Of a stretch of DNA of 43,131 nt, positions 15,740 to 23,895 are shown piece by piece. Below the pieces are notes generated by a model. It saw nothing but the letters and a program-made list of their open reading frames with translations. It was not told the DNA's origin and ran no database searches. The translations under genes were made by a program, and so were the position numbers. The first letter of the stretch is position 1. The number at the start of each line of letters is the position of its first letter. Origin of the DNA: Photobacterium frigidiphilum (lineage in GTDB: Bacteria; Pseudomonadota; Gammaproteobacteria; Enterobacterales; Vibrionaceae); the NCBI RefSeq assembly GCF_003025615.1, contig NZ_PYMJ01000043.1, forward strand, positions 1-43,131, read 5' to 3'.

Positions 15740-16861
15740 ATGAATACCATTTCGCAGCAAGCGAAACGCTGTCAGGTATGGCTTTCTGAACACGCACTTC
15801 CACGATGGCATCACTACTTTGATAAAAAGACAGGCATTTTCCCTGAAGGCATTTATCAAGATGGCCGTGTTTACCAAGAAAACGTTATCCGCTTTCGTGT
15901 TCAGCCTCGTCAATTATATGTTTATGCTCATGCCACAGAGCTTGGTCTTATTGATGCTCGGCAAGAGATAGAGCAAGCAATTAATCTTGGCTTCCCTCAA
16001 TTTCAAACTGAGAAAGAGACATTTGTATTCTCACTTGATGATGAACTGAACATTAAAAATGGTGAAACCAATGCTTATGAACATGCTTTTGCGTTATTAG
16101 GTTATGCATGGCATTACCGTTTGACGAGAGAACAAGTCAGCTTAGACAAAATGGAAGCCATCTATCAATGGTTTGAGTGTGAATTGGCAGACGTAGAAAA
16201 TGGTGGGTTTTACTCATCAACACATTATTTTTCGTTACGCTGCCAGAATCCGCACATGCACTTATTTGAAGCTTTAATGGTGTGCTATGAACACACTGAT
16301 GATGTTCAATGGCTGGAGAGAGCAAGAAGTATTTTTAATTTGTTTATAGACCGCTTTATGCAAGATGAGTATTTATGTGAGTTTTTTGATAGTCAGCTTA
16401 CCCCGAAACACCCGCTAAGTAATCTCGTCGATCCTGGGCATCATTATGAATGGATTTGGCTGCTACATCATTATCAAAAGCTGACAAGAATCGATGTGTC
16501 AGTTTACATCGAGAGATTGAATCATTTTACTTCGATGTATGGGCATAACGATAACGGTTTGGTCAGAGATGAAGTGGAAAATAACGGGGCGGTATTTCGC
16601 TCAACATCTAGGTTATGGTGCCAAACTGAATATCTTAAAGCTCAGATAGCACTACAGGAACGCCACCCATCTCTTGAACGGGAACAACGTGTTTGCCAAG
16701 CTGTTGATGTGATTTTTAGTGCTTACTTGAATCCGGCTCAGAACGGTCTTTGGTTTGATCAACTGGATTGCGAAGGGCTGCCATTACAAAAAAACTCACC
16801 AGCGAGTACTTTTTATCACCTATTTCTAGCATTTTCAGAACTGCTTAGAATTGCAAAGTAA
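15740..16861 (+). CDS. AGE-family (N-acylglucosamine 2-epimerase fold) sugar isomerase/epimerase
   Basis: A 373-residue cytoplasmic (alpha/alpha)6-barrel enzyme. Markers are RFRVQPRQLYVYAHATELGL near residue 55, NAYEHAFALLGYAWHYRLT, NPHMHLFEALMVCYE (paired His) and DPGHHYEWIWLLHHYQKL, with FYHLFLAFSELL at the end; the conserved His residues act as acid/base. Family members epimerise N-acetylglucosamine or isomerise aldose-ketose pairs such as mannose/fructose (YihS-like). The lack of a clear N-acyl-sugar context, and the neighbouring mannose-6-P isomerase, favour a mannose-type isomerase. Its substrate, free or phosphorylated, is unknown. Confidence 0.82.
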   Translation: MNTISQQAKRCQVWLSEHALPRWHHYFDKKTGIFPEGIYQDGRVYQENVIRFRVQPRQLYVYAHATELGLIDARQEIEQAINLGFPQFQTEKETFVFSLDDELNIKNGETNAYEHAFALLGYAWHYRLTREQVSLDKMEAIYQWFECELADVENGGFYSSTHYFSLRCQNPHMHLFEALMVCYEHTDDVQWLERARSIFNLFIDRFMQDEYLCEFFDSQLTPKHPLSNLVDPGHHYEWIWLLHHYQKLTRIDVSVYIERLNHFTSMYGHNDNGLVRDEVENNGAVFRSTSRLWCQTEYLKAQIALQERHPSLEREQRVCQAVDVIFSAYLNPAQNGLWFDQLDCEGLPLQKNSPASTFYHLFLAFSELLRIAK

Positions 16862-16870
16862 GGACGCCAT

Positions 16871-17425
16871 ATGAACGTATTAACACCTCCCAGTATTAAC
16901 TATGTGACGGGTAAGATAAACGCTGGAAACCTTGTTGAGAAAGTAACGTTGTTATCATCGCTTGATGGTATTTTTGCCGATAAAGCTGCCTATGCATCGC
17001 TACCTGAGGATCGTGTTATATACAGTGTTGAAATGCTGCCAGCAGAATCTGCAGAAGGAGAGCTTAACTTTGGTGTATCACATATTGAAGCGGGTAGCGT
17101 TGGTGATGAATTTTTTATGACCCGAGGTCACTTTCACGAACGTATCGAGCAAGCTGAATACTATTTTGGAAGTGCTGGTGAAGGCCTGCTTATCTTGCAA
17201 ACTCAAACTGGTGCAGTGACCATTGAAAAAGTCGTTCCGGGGAGTATTCATCATATTGGTGGCTCTATTGCGCACCGGTTAGTCAATACTGGAAATGAGC
17301 GACTATCAGCGCTTGCGGTTTGGCCATCAATAGCCGGACATAATTATGATGGCCTAAAAGTGCAAGGGTTTAATGTTCGAGTAATGAAAGATGAAGGTGG
17401 GTTTATAATTACTGAGTGTTTTTAA
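16871..17425 (+). CDS. Cupin-type glucose-6-phosphate isomerase
   Basis: A 184-residue cupin-fold metal isomerase of the archaeal/Firmicute PgiA type, which interconverts fructose-6-P and glucose-6-P. The metal site is visible as TRGHFHERIEQAEYYFGSAG (His, His, Glu) with a later His in VPGSIHHIGGSIAHRLVN. It follows the AGE gene by 9 bases and ends the operon. Most gammaproteobacteria use the unrelated 550-residue Pgi, so a second isomerase dedicated to this sugar route is notable and points to horizontal origin. Confidence 0.85.
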   Translation: MNVLTPPSINYVTGKINAGNLVEKVTLLSSLDGIFADKAAYASLPEDRVIYSVEMLPAESAEGELNFGVSHIEAGSVGDEFFMTRGHFHERIEQAEYYFGSAGEGLLILQTQTGAVTIEKVVPGSIHHIGGSIAHRLVNTGNERLSALAVWPSIAGHNYDGLKVQGFNVRVMKDEGGFIITECF

Positions 17426-17607
17426 TATTCTAGGTTAGCAAGAGAGCGGTATTCAATTATTTTATATTAAGTCGTTAGTGTTTTAATGTTACCTGTTACT
17501 GCTTGAGCCAAATTAGACTAATTACAAATATGGCCTGTGTATGTGAAGTGATATGTTATATGTAATTAATTTGACACTGTACTCGTGTCAGAAAATATGT
17601 TGGACTC

Positions 17608-17628
17608 AAATGCTCTTAGCATTTTTTT
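17608..17628 (+). terminator. Probable terminator of the PTS operon
   Basis: AAATGCT pairs with AGCATTT across CTT and continues in T. The stem is AT-rich but complete. Two other inverted repeats lie nearby: TGACAC/GTGTCA at 17572-17590, and TGTAATTAA/TTAATTACA, the latter with arms about 65 bases apart. Confidence 0.55.
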
Positions 17629-17669
17629 CGATGTTAATTACACATTTACATGATAAATAATTTTATTAT

Positions 17670-18176
17670 TTATTTTACTAAAGTTTCAATTAAAAATTTT
17701 ATTACAGGCCCTTGTTGCAAACCAGATTTCCATAAAAGGTCTACAACAGAAAATAATGGTGTGTTGTTGAACTCGGGCTTGAATTGAACTAGGGTTCCCA
17801 TTGAAACTCTTTTGTCTAACATGCTCTTGGGAAGAAACGCCCACCCCAGATCTTGCTCGACCAGTCGTAGCATATCGTCTTGGTCAAACGCTTCCCATGT
17901 TTCCTGTGAAATCTTGTTAGCTAGAGTTAGCTGCTCATTATCTAGCATGCTGCTGCAGGTGATTTGACGTTCGGTAATTAGCAGTTCATTGTCTACGATC
18001 GTCATATCAGCAAACTTTGAATCAGGGCTGCAGACGCAACCCCACTCAATCTGTTGAATCGAGACAAAATCCATATTTTCAGGTACGGCTAACGAGGCAA
18101 TATTTAGCCCTAAGTGGACCTCACCATTGATTAAGGCGTTGTTGAATTCTGAACCATAAAGTTTAACATTTTCCAT
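17670..18176 (-). pseudogene. LysR-type regulator fragment lacking its DNA-binding domain
   Basis: A 168-codon frame matching only the C-terminal two thirds of a LysR effector domain. It begins around NALINGEVHLGLNI (the usual L-x-x-G-x-x-D-x-x-I strand) and includes MLRLVEQDLGWAFLPKSMLD, the family's late G-x-x-LP phrase. The helix-turn-helix and linker, about 130 residues, are missing. Upstream sequence switches at about 18.2 kb to an unrelated broken gene on the other strand. It resembles the C-terminal layout of the LysR at 21694-22605. I take it as a relic, though a domain-only protein with a regulatory role is conceivable. Confidence 0.6.
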
Positions 18177-18250
18177 TTAACCTATATTGATTGTTGGTGT
18201 GATACTAGAGCCTGATTCTTTTAAATATAGAAATAACTCAAGGCTAAACT

Positions 18251-18480
18251 ATGAAAAAATCATAGTGTATATTTACTATTACAATCTTATTTTCAATCAA
18301 TTCTATCGCGGCAGAAGGCACCATTGAAAAAGAAGGAAACTACGGTGATCCGACAGCAAGCTTTAGTACGGTAGGTATCAGTGCTAATAAAGATGCGATT
18401 CAGTTCAACGGTACGATGGGAGTAGGGGCAAATATCTACTTAATGGATATTACTCGAGACAACCATAGTCCTAAACTGTG
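18251..18480 (+). pseudogene. 5' part of a broken exported protein gene (early in-frame stop)
   Basis: ATG AAA AAA TCA is followed by TAG at 18263-18265. Beyond it the same frame continues as a signal-peptide-like stretch (CIFTITILFSINSIAAEG) and then TIEKEGNYGDPTASFSTVGI and MGVGANIYLMDI, which reads like the first strands of a small outer-membrane barrel or another exported protein. The family is not recognised. The 3' end is lost near the convergent LysR gene. The clean N-terminal signal sequence interrupted by a single stop codon argues for recent decay. Confidence 0.5.
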
Positions 18481-18514
18481 TTCTTCCCCACGAACTATAA
18501 TTGTTAAATGCGGT

Positions 18515-19423
18515 TTATTGTTGCCACTGTACTTTCAAATATTCGCATAACCAGTGGTTAATCGACTTGGTGTGGTTGGCTTGTGGATAGAGGGCATGGT
18601 ATGCATAGACCAAACGCCGATCGAGTTCTGTTTCTAGCTTAACTAGATCATATTCATCCTTGTTATTTAGGTAAATGACCTCGGGCACTAAGGCGTAACC
18701 AACACCAGCATTGACCAATAATAGGTGCTGCTGGATAGTTTCAGCCTCTATGATAGTTCGTGAAAAGTTTAATTCTTCTTTATTCCGTTGTCCGACAGGC
18801 ATGCTGAATGCGATTTGCCGATAGGACTCTAATACCTGTAAATCTATGATTTCTTTGTTTGCTAACGGATGTTCAGGGTGACAGACAAAGCAAGCTGGAA
18901 TCGTACCTAATCCTAACGATGTGATCCCATTACCGTATTCCATGGTCATGATATTGAGAGCAAAATCAACTTTACCTCGCTCAATTAGGCTGATGATTCG
19001 ATTGACAGATGGTTCGACAAAAGAAAATTGAGTTGTAGGGAATTGAGAAACTAGTTTGGCTACCAGTTGTTTGGTTTGCTTTTTATCGAACAGCTGTGGC
19101 AAGGCAATGGTTAACTCAGGTTCGACACCTGTACTAAGGCCATGGCAGAAGCTTTCTAGTTCATTGAATATATCTAAAGTCTGTTTACATCTTAATTGGA
19201 TGATTTGACCGTGCTCGGTCAATGTAAGTCGCTTGGACGTAAAAGACCTATCAAACAGAGACAATCCTGTTTCATCTTCTAACTGTTCGATTAAACGGCT
19301 TATGGTTGATTGAGAGCAAAACAGTTTTTTAGCGGCTTTACTCATGGATCCCGCTTCGACAACTGTGAGGAAGGCTTTTAATTGGTTTGGGGCTATCATC
19401 GTCACTCTATCCGAAATGTGCAT
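18515..19423 (-). CDS. LysR-family transcriptional regulator, divergent from the C45 hydrolase
   Basis: A 302-residue LysR protein. Residues about 12-70 form the winged helix (NQLKAFLTVVEAGSMSKAAK, FCSQSTISRLIEQLEDETGL, FDRSFTSKRLTLTEHGQ), and the rest is the ligand-binding domain ending VPEVIYLNNKDE...LVKLETELDRR. It points away from the gene at 19502, leaving about 78 bases that must hold both promoters. This is the classic layout in which the regulator controls its divergent neighbour, so the C45 hydrolase is the likely target. An alternative start at the Met nine codons in is possible. Confidence 0.9.
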   Translation of the reverse strand: MHISDRVTMIAPNQLKAFLTVVEAGSMSKAAKKLFCSQSTISRLIEQLEDETGLSLFDRSFTSKRLTLTEHGQIIQLRCKQTLDIFNELESFCHGLSTGVEPELTIALPQLFDKKQTKQLVAKLVSQFPTTQFSFVEPSVNRIISLIERGKVDFALNIMTMEYGNGITSLGLGTIPACFVCHPEHPLANKEIIDLQVLESYRQIAFSMPVGQRNKEELNFSRTIIEAETIQQHLLLVNAGVGYALVPEVIYLNNKDEYDLVKLETELDRRLVYAYHALYPQANHTKSINHWLCEYLKVQWQQ

Positions 19424-19501
19424 AGTAATGAGTTAATCATAATCCCTATATTGGTAGTAAGCTACTCCCGAACTTAAGAGATGCCAACCAGGAGAAGTAT
19501 C

Positions 19502-20743
19502 ATGAAAAAGGCTCTGTTAGCGACGCTTATACTTACCTTACCTATGTTTGCCAATGCTGAAGGTGAACATCATCCACTAGAAACTGTTAATGCACCAATG
19601 TTTGGTCAATCTCGTGATGCAATTGAAACGAAATTGAAAACTCATACGGTGAGTGGAAGTGCATTCACTAAAGCTTATGCAGATCAATTTGTTGAGGCGA
19701 TAGGTAAAGTGGAGATATTAAAGGCTATTGACTCAGAGTTGGCGACCATCAAAGGAACTATAGAAGACTTTGAGGCGTTCAAACAAACTGCGACTAAACA
19801 ATTGCCAGTATTGAAGGAATTTGATGCAGATATGCACGCATATGTATTCCGTATTGCTGAACTGCTCGATATCCCGGTAGAGGATTATTGGGTAAGCATG
19901 TATATGGATGGGGCTTGGGTCGAAGGTATGCAACCAATGGTTTCAAGAGTTTGGAATGGTAACCAAGCGCTATTAAAGTCAGCTTACGAAGATATGATAC
20001 AAGGTCGTGGGGGATGTACCACAGCAGCCTGGACTAATGGAATTATCGGCGGCAACATGGATTTTTCCTCTTTATTCCTTGGTCATCAACAACTTATTCA
20101 ATCTGATGATTTGATTTTTGAAGGGACCTATTACGGTGCTTTCCGTGCGATGGGTAAAAATATTGGTATTGTAGTGAATACTTTGGTCACAGACAGTACA
20201 GGTTATGGTGCTAACGGTCTACCACAGCAGATTATTATTGCTAGTGTGGCTAAGCGGGCAGTTGACGTAGGCCATGCTCGAGAATTACTGGCATCGGTAA
20301 AGGCAGAATCACCATTTAACTATACCCTCGCGGATAAAAAGGGCAATGCTGTTGCTTACAATATGGTGGAATCAGATCAACCGGTTACGGTTGAAGCTGA
20401 AAATGGAGCCGTTGTCCATACTAATCACCGTACCAGCTCTCGTGAAAAGTTACTTGCTGCGTGGGACAACGATTATCGTGTTGCCAATGAGCATGTTGGT
20501 TATTCAATAGCCCGCCGTGATTTGGCAAGTATATTGCTGAAAATTGTGCCAGAGAACGAACGTAATGTTGAATCGATGAAAACCATTTTGCGCACCCAGC
20601 CAATTTTGATGAAGGCAGCGAATGGACTGGATTTTGGTACCACGAATAGCTATGTGATAGATCTCAATGCAGGCTGTATGTATATGTCACCCGATCGCCC
20701 TGACCTGGTTAATTACGAGAAGTTTTGTTTTGATGATAAATAA
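19502..20743 (+). CDS. Secreted C45-family (penicillin acyltransferase-like) Ntn amidohydrolase
   Basis: A 413-residue protein with a clean signal peptide (MKKALLATLILTLPMFANA). The key motif is GRGGCTTAAW at residues 168-177. In C45 acyltransferase/amidase proteins the Gly-Cys bond self-cleaves and the new N-terminal Cys (Cys172 here) is the nucleophile. GGNMDFSS downstream matches the family's G-x-N-W/M-D phrase, and DFGTTNSYVIDLNAGCMYMS closes the fold. These enzymes hydrolyse or transfer N-acyl amides. Export suggests it releases an amine or amino acid from an acylated form in the periplasm. GGAGAA before ATG 19502 fixes the start over an earlier in-frame ATG at 19481. A LysR gene is divergent upstream and a strong terminator follows. 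Confidence 0.75.
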   Translation: MKKALLATLILTLPMFANAEGEHHPLETVNAPMFGQSRDAIETKLKTHTVSGSAFTKAYADQFVEAIGKVEILKAIDSELATIKGTIEDFEAFKQTATKQLPVLKEFDADMHAYVFRIAELLDIPVEDYWVSMYMDGAWVEGMQPMVSRVWNGNQALLKSAYEDMIQGRGGCTTAAWTNGIIGGNMDFSSLFLGHQQLIQSDDLIFEGTYYGAFRAMGKNIGIVVNTLVTDSTGYGANGLPQQIIIASVAKRAVDVGHARELLASVKAESPFNYTLADKKGNAVAYNMVESDQPVTVEAENGAVVHTNHRTSSREKLLAAWDNDYRVANEHVGYSIARRDLASILLKIVPENERNVESMKTILRTQPILMKAANGLDFGTTNSYVIDLNAGCMYMSPDRPDLVNYEKFCFDDK

Positions 20744-20777
20744 GTACTAAGCTCGTTTTCATCCAATGATGATATCT

Positions 20778-20806
20778 AATAAGCCGCATAATGCGGCTTA
20801 TTTTGT
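20778..20806 (+). terminator. Strong rho-independent terminator of the C45 gene
   Basis: AATAAGCCGCA and TGCGGCTTATT form a perfect 11-bp stem with a TAA loop, followed by TTGTTT. It isolates the hydrolase from the LysR pair downstream. Confidence 0.85.
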
Positions 20807-20894
20807 TTGCGATATAACAACTTGGACAATTCATTAATAGTTCTTGGAATTAATATTGTTATGCTTCTATGGAATTTTATTTGCGGGCGATGAT

Positions 20895-21692
20895 ATGTAC
20901 AGTGAAGAACAGTTGACAATATTTGTCAAAGTGGTCGAGAGTGGTTCATTCAGCAAGGCCGCTTTGGCGTTGAGTCGTTCGCAGGCGGCGGTATCACTGG
21001 CAATACGTGCCCTTGAAGAGGTGCTAGGATATTGTGTTTTTAATCGCCATGGTAAAAAAATACAGCTAAATGAGCAGGGCGAGCAGCTGTATCGGTTGTG
21101 TCAGCGTCGGCAGATAGCATTGCAACGCTTATATGATATTGCTGATAATCTTCACCATGCCGTTGAAGGTGAAGTGACTATCTATATTGATTGCGAAGTG
21201 GATCCGTTACCGATGGCCGTTTTGCTAGAGAAATTCCATCGTTGTTTTCCTCTTACACAGATTGTGATGAAACAGACTTGGCAATCCGCCTCTTTGATTA
21301 TCATACCTGAAGAGCGGCGAATGGGGGAACTGGAAGAGAATAGCTGGAATTGGCAGCGGTATGCAGATGTCACGTTATTGGCGGTTTCAGGACCTGCGGT
21401 GAATCATCGTCGGCAGTATATTGAGGTGCCTTGGGGGCCCCAAAGCCCGACATTACATCATGTGATGACTTCGAAACCGACGGCAGCGCTACAGATGGTA
21501 TTGGGTAATATGGGTTGGTGTTGGCTTCCTAGTTTTTTGTTGGCGAAATATCAAGCAGGGCAGGATTACCACCAAGTCGAGAATATTGACCCTATCATCA
21601 GGCGATATGTATTGGGGGCAAGCAAAGATCGGGGACCTGCGTTGCAGTGGTTGGTAGAGCAGGTTACAGCGGATCAGGCTGGGGAGCTATAA
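20895..21692 (+). CDS. LysR-family transcriptional regulator (first of a tandem pair)
   Basis: 265 residues from the start at 20895, which begins MYSEEQLTIFVKVVESGSFS as LysR proteins do; an upstream extension to 20844 looks non-homologous. The helix-turn-helix is AALALSRSQAAVSLAIRALE and a shortened effector domain follows (LysR proteins are usually about 300). WCWLPSFLLAKYQ near the end fits the family's late conserved phrase. Its stop is one base before the next LysR start, so the two are translated together. Confidence 0.85.
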   Translation: MYSEEQLTIFVKVVESGSFSKAALALSRSQAAVSLAIRALEEVLGYCVFNRHGKKIQLNEQGEQLYRLCQRRQIALQRLYDIADNLHHAVEGEVTIYIDCEVDPLPMAVLLEKFHRCFPLTQIVMKQTWQSASLIIIPEERRMGELEENSWNWQRYADVTLLAVSGPAVNHRRQYIEVPWGPQSPTLHHVMTSKPTAALQMVLGNMGWCWLPSFLLAKYQAGQDYHQVENIDPIIRRYVLGASKDRGPALQWLVEQVTADQAGEL

Positions 21693-21693
21693 T

Positions 21694-22605
21694 ATGGTGC
21701 AGAATGATTGCTTAAGGGCAATGCTTGCGGTTAAGCAAGCTGGTTCAATTTCTACAGCTGCCAAAATTGTAGGGAAAAGCCCCTCTCAGGTCAGCGCCTG
21801 GCTGAGCAGTTTGGAGATTGATATGGGGTTGACGCTGATTAACCGCGAAGGCTACCGCGCTAATTTAACCCCGGAAGGCGAAGTTATTGCACGATATGCC
21901 AAAGATGTATTGAGTGAACTTGAAAATATAGACAGTAAAATGACTATTCCTGCGTTGGCAGATCCAGCTCAGCTCAATATTGCATTACTCGATGCTTTAC
22001 CAGTTGCCCCGTTTCGCGATGTAATGTGGCAATTGCAGCAGTATAAGCCGGACCTTGGTATCCAGATCGAGCATCTACATACTGGTGATATCTTGCAGGG
22101 TATTGAGCTGGGTGAGGTTGATTTCGGCGTGATCTTTTTTCATGGCAATGTTTATTCGGGTATCACTGAACATATTATGGGCTACACCGAGATTGTTACG
22201 GTTGTCGCGGCTGATCATGAATTGGCAAAGAACCCGCATGAATTTAGTACCGATGATCGACTTGGCCATCTGCAATTGTTACCAGCGAGTTATCTGGGCT
22301 TTGGCATCGATAAAGTGTCAAAATACTCGGAAAACTATTGGTTGCTAGATAGCTTCGAGATGCTGCTGTCCCTGCTCGAAAAAGGTGTTGGCTGGGCAGA
22401 GCTTCCTCGCCACTGGGTTGAACCCTTGCTGAGAGCGGGCAAGTTGATTCAATTAAAACCCAAGGGGGTGAGTCCGTTATGGTGGCCATTGCAGCTGGTA
22501 TGGCGAAAACATCGTCCTTTAGATAGTACAGCTTTATGGTTGATTGAAAAATTGACCAGTCCGAAACCTGGCTTATCGGTTGCCGGTTTACCGTTCTGCG
22601 ATTAA
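21694..22605 (+). CDS. LysR-family transcriptional regulator (second of a tandem pair)
   Basis: A 303-residue LysR protein with the DNA-binding region NDCLRAMLAVKQAGSISTAA then KSPSQVSAWLSSLEIDMGL, and an effector domain ending GVGWAELPRHWVEPLLRAGK. It starts one base after the previous stop. Two different LysR proteins encoded in one transcript, oriented toward the ptb-buk operon, suggest either a heteromeric pair or two sensors for one pathway. Confidence 0.88.
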   Translation: MVQNDCLRAMLAVKQAGSISTAAKIVGKSPSQVSAWLSSLEIDMGLTLINREGYRANLTPEGEVIARYAKDVLSELENIDSKMTIPALADPAQLNIALLDALPVAPFRDVMWQLQQYKPDLGIQIEHLHTGDILQGIELGEVDFGVIFFHGNVYSGITEHIMGYTEIVTVVAADHELAKNPHEFSTDDRLGHLQLLPASYLGFGIDKVSKYSENYWLLDSFEMLLSLLEKGVGWAELPRHWVEPLLRAGKLIQLKPKGVSPLWWPLQLVWRKHRPLDSTALWLIEKLTSPKPGLSVAGLPFCD

Positions 22606-22944
22606 TTTCAAAACATACATCGTGACCTGAAAAATGGTCACGACGATACCTTCTTAATCATCATTTATTTAGCCTCAGTTCAACTTTTCTGCCTTTCCTT
22701 ATCTTTGATATAAATAATTCTGAATAAGTTTATTCGTACATTCGACTGCTTTTTGACTAAAAGCAAAAAAATGTTGTGACTGTGATTACATTTTTCTGCT
22801 CTACGCTCTTCCTCCTTATAAGTTTTATCGAACGACATCAACTTAGCTTTTTGGGCATAACTGAATAAAATTTCTTCAGTCCAATGATAACTTTCAGCAT
22901 GCGTTGCTTGTTGATTGACACCAGAATGAAAGGATACACCTACG
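22606..22944. other. Control region ahead of the ptb-buk operon
   Basis: About 340 bases without a gene. A hairpin at 22620-22643 (TCGTGACC / GGTCACGA) follows the LysR pair and may terminate it, though no T-run follows. The remainder is AT-rich and probably holds the operon promoter and LysR sites. No clear sigma-54 element or operator was recognised. AAAGGA at 22928-22933 lies 11 bases before the ptb ATG. Confidence 0.45.
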
Positions 22945-23895
22945 ATGACTAACGTTGAACGATTCCTGAATCAAGTCCGCCAAAGCAGTTTGGGTATGAA
23001 GCGGCTAGTGGTGGTTGCTCCCCATGATGAAGCTACCCTCTTGGCAGTGGAACACGCCCGTAAAGAGCTGTCTATTGATGCGGTTTTAGTTGGTGAGGAG
23101 GAAAAAATCGTCGCTGCCGCAGAGCTAGCTGGGGTGTGTCTAATGCCTTATGACGTGGTGGCGACATACGGCGATTCTGCGGCAGCAGATTGTGCGGTGA
23201 GGCTGATAGCTGAAGGGAAAGGCCAAGTGCTAATGAAAGGACTGATTGATACGTCGATATTGCTCAAAGCGTTATTGAAGAAGGAATACGATCTGCGTAC
23301 CGGACGCTTGCTTAGTCATGTCGCGTTACTACTTCCGCCTCAAGGGCATGGGTATTACCTGTTGACTGATGCAGGGATGAATATCTCCCCATCGTTGTAT
23401 GACAAACAGCAGATCATTGAAAATGCCGTTGATATTGCGCATGCCCTCGGAAATGACAATCCAAATGTGGCTCTGCTATGCGCAAAAGAAAAAGCGTACG
23501 ACAAAATGCCGGCAACCCTGGATGCGGTAGAGCTGCAAGCTCTCAATCTCGCTGGTGATATAACGGGTTGTACCGTCAGTGGTCCGTTGCAGCTAGATCT
23601 CGCGGTCTCGGCACAGGCAGCTATGATGAAAGGCTGCAAGGATCCAGTTGCGGGTAATGTCGATATCTTTGTCGCACCGACGATCGAAGTGGGTAATGTG
23701 TTTGGCAAGGCATTGAAATATATGGGTGGGTATGTTTATGCCGGGGTTGTCGTCGGGGCAAAAATACCTGTGGTATTAGTGTCGCGGGCTGATAGCGAAC
23801 AAGAGAAGTTGCTGTCCATCGCGATGGCTTGCGTGTGTACGACTTCGATCCCAATGGAAGCGGGACGGATGATGCCAGAGATGGAGAGTGCATAA
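22945..23895 (+). CDS. ptb: Phosphate butyryltransferase-type phosphotransacylase
   Basis: A 316-residue cytoplasmic enzyme of the phosphate acetyl/butyryltransferase family, of the length usual for Ptb. It exchanges the CoA of an acyl-CoA for phosphate. Family phrases include GKGQVLMKGLIDTSILLKAL, then RTGRLLSHVALL, LLTDAGMNISPSLYDKQQII and VAPTIEVGNVFGKALKYMGG. It overlaps buk by one base (TAATG), as ptb and buk pairs often do. The real acyl group need not be butyryl. Confidence 0.9.
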   Translation: MTNVERFLNQVRQSSLGMKRLVVVAPHDEATLLAVEHARKELSIDAVLVGEEEKIVAAAELAGVCLMPYDVVATYGDSAAADCAVRLIAEGKGQVLMKGLIDTSILLKALLKKEYDLRTGRLLSHVALLLPPQGHGYYLLTDAGMNISPSLYDKQQIIENAVDIAHALGNDNPNVALLCAKEKAYDKMPATLDAVELQALNLAGDITGCTVSGPLQLDLAVSAQAAMMKGCKDPVAGNVDIFVAPTIEVGNVFGKALKYMGGYVYAGVVVGAKIPVVLVSRADSEQEKLLSIAMACVCTTSIPMEAGRMMPEMESA

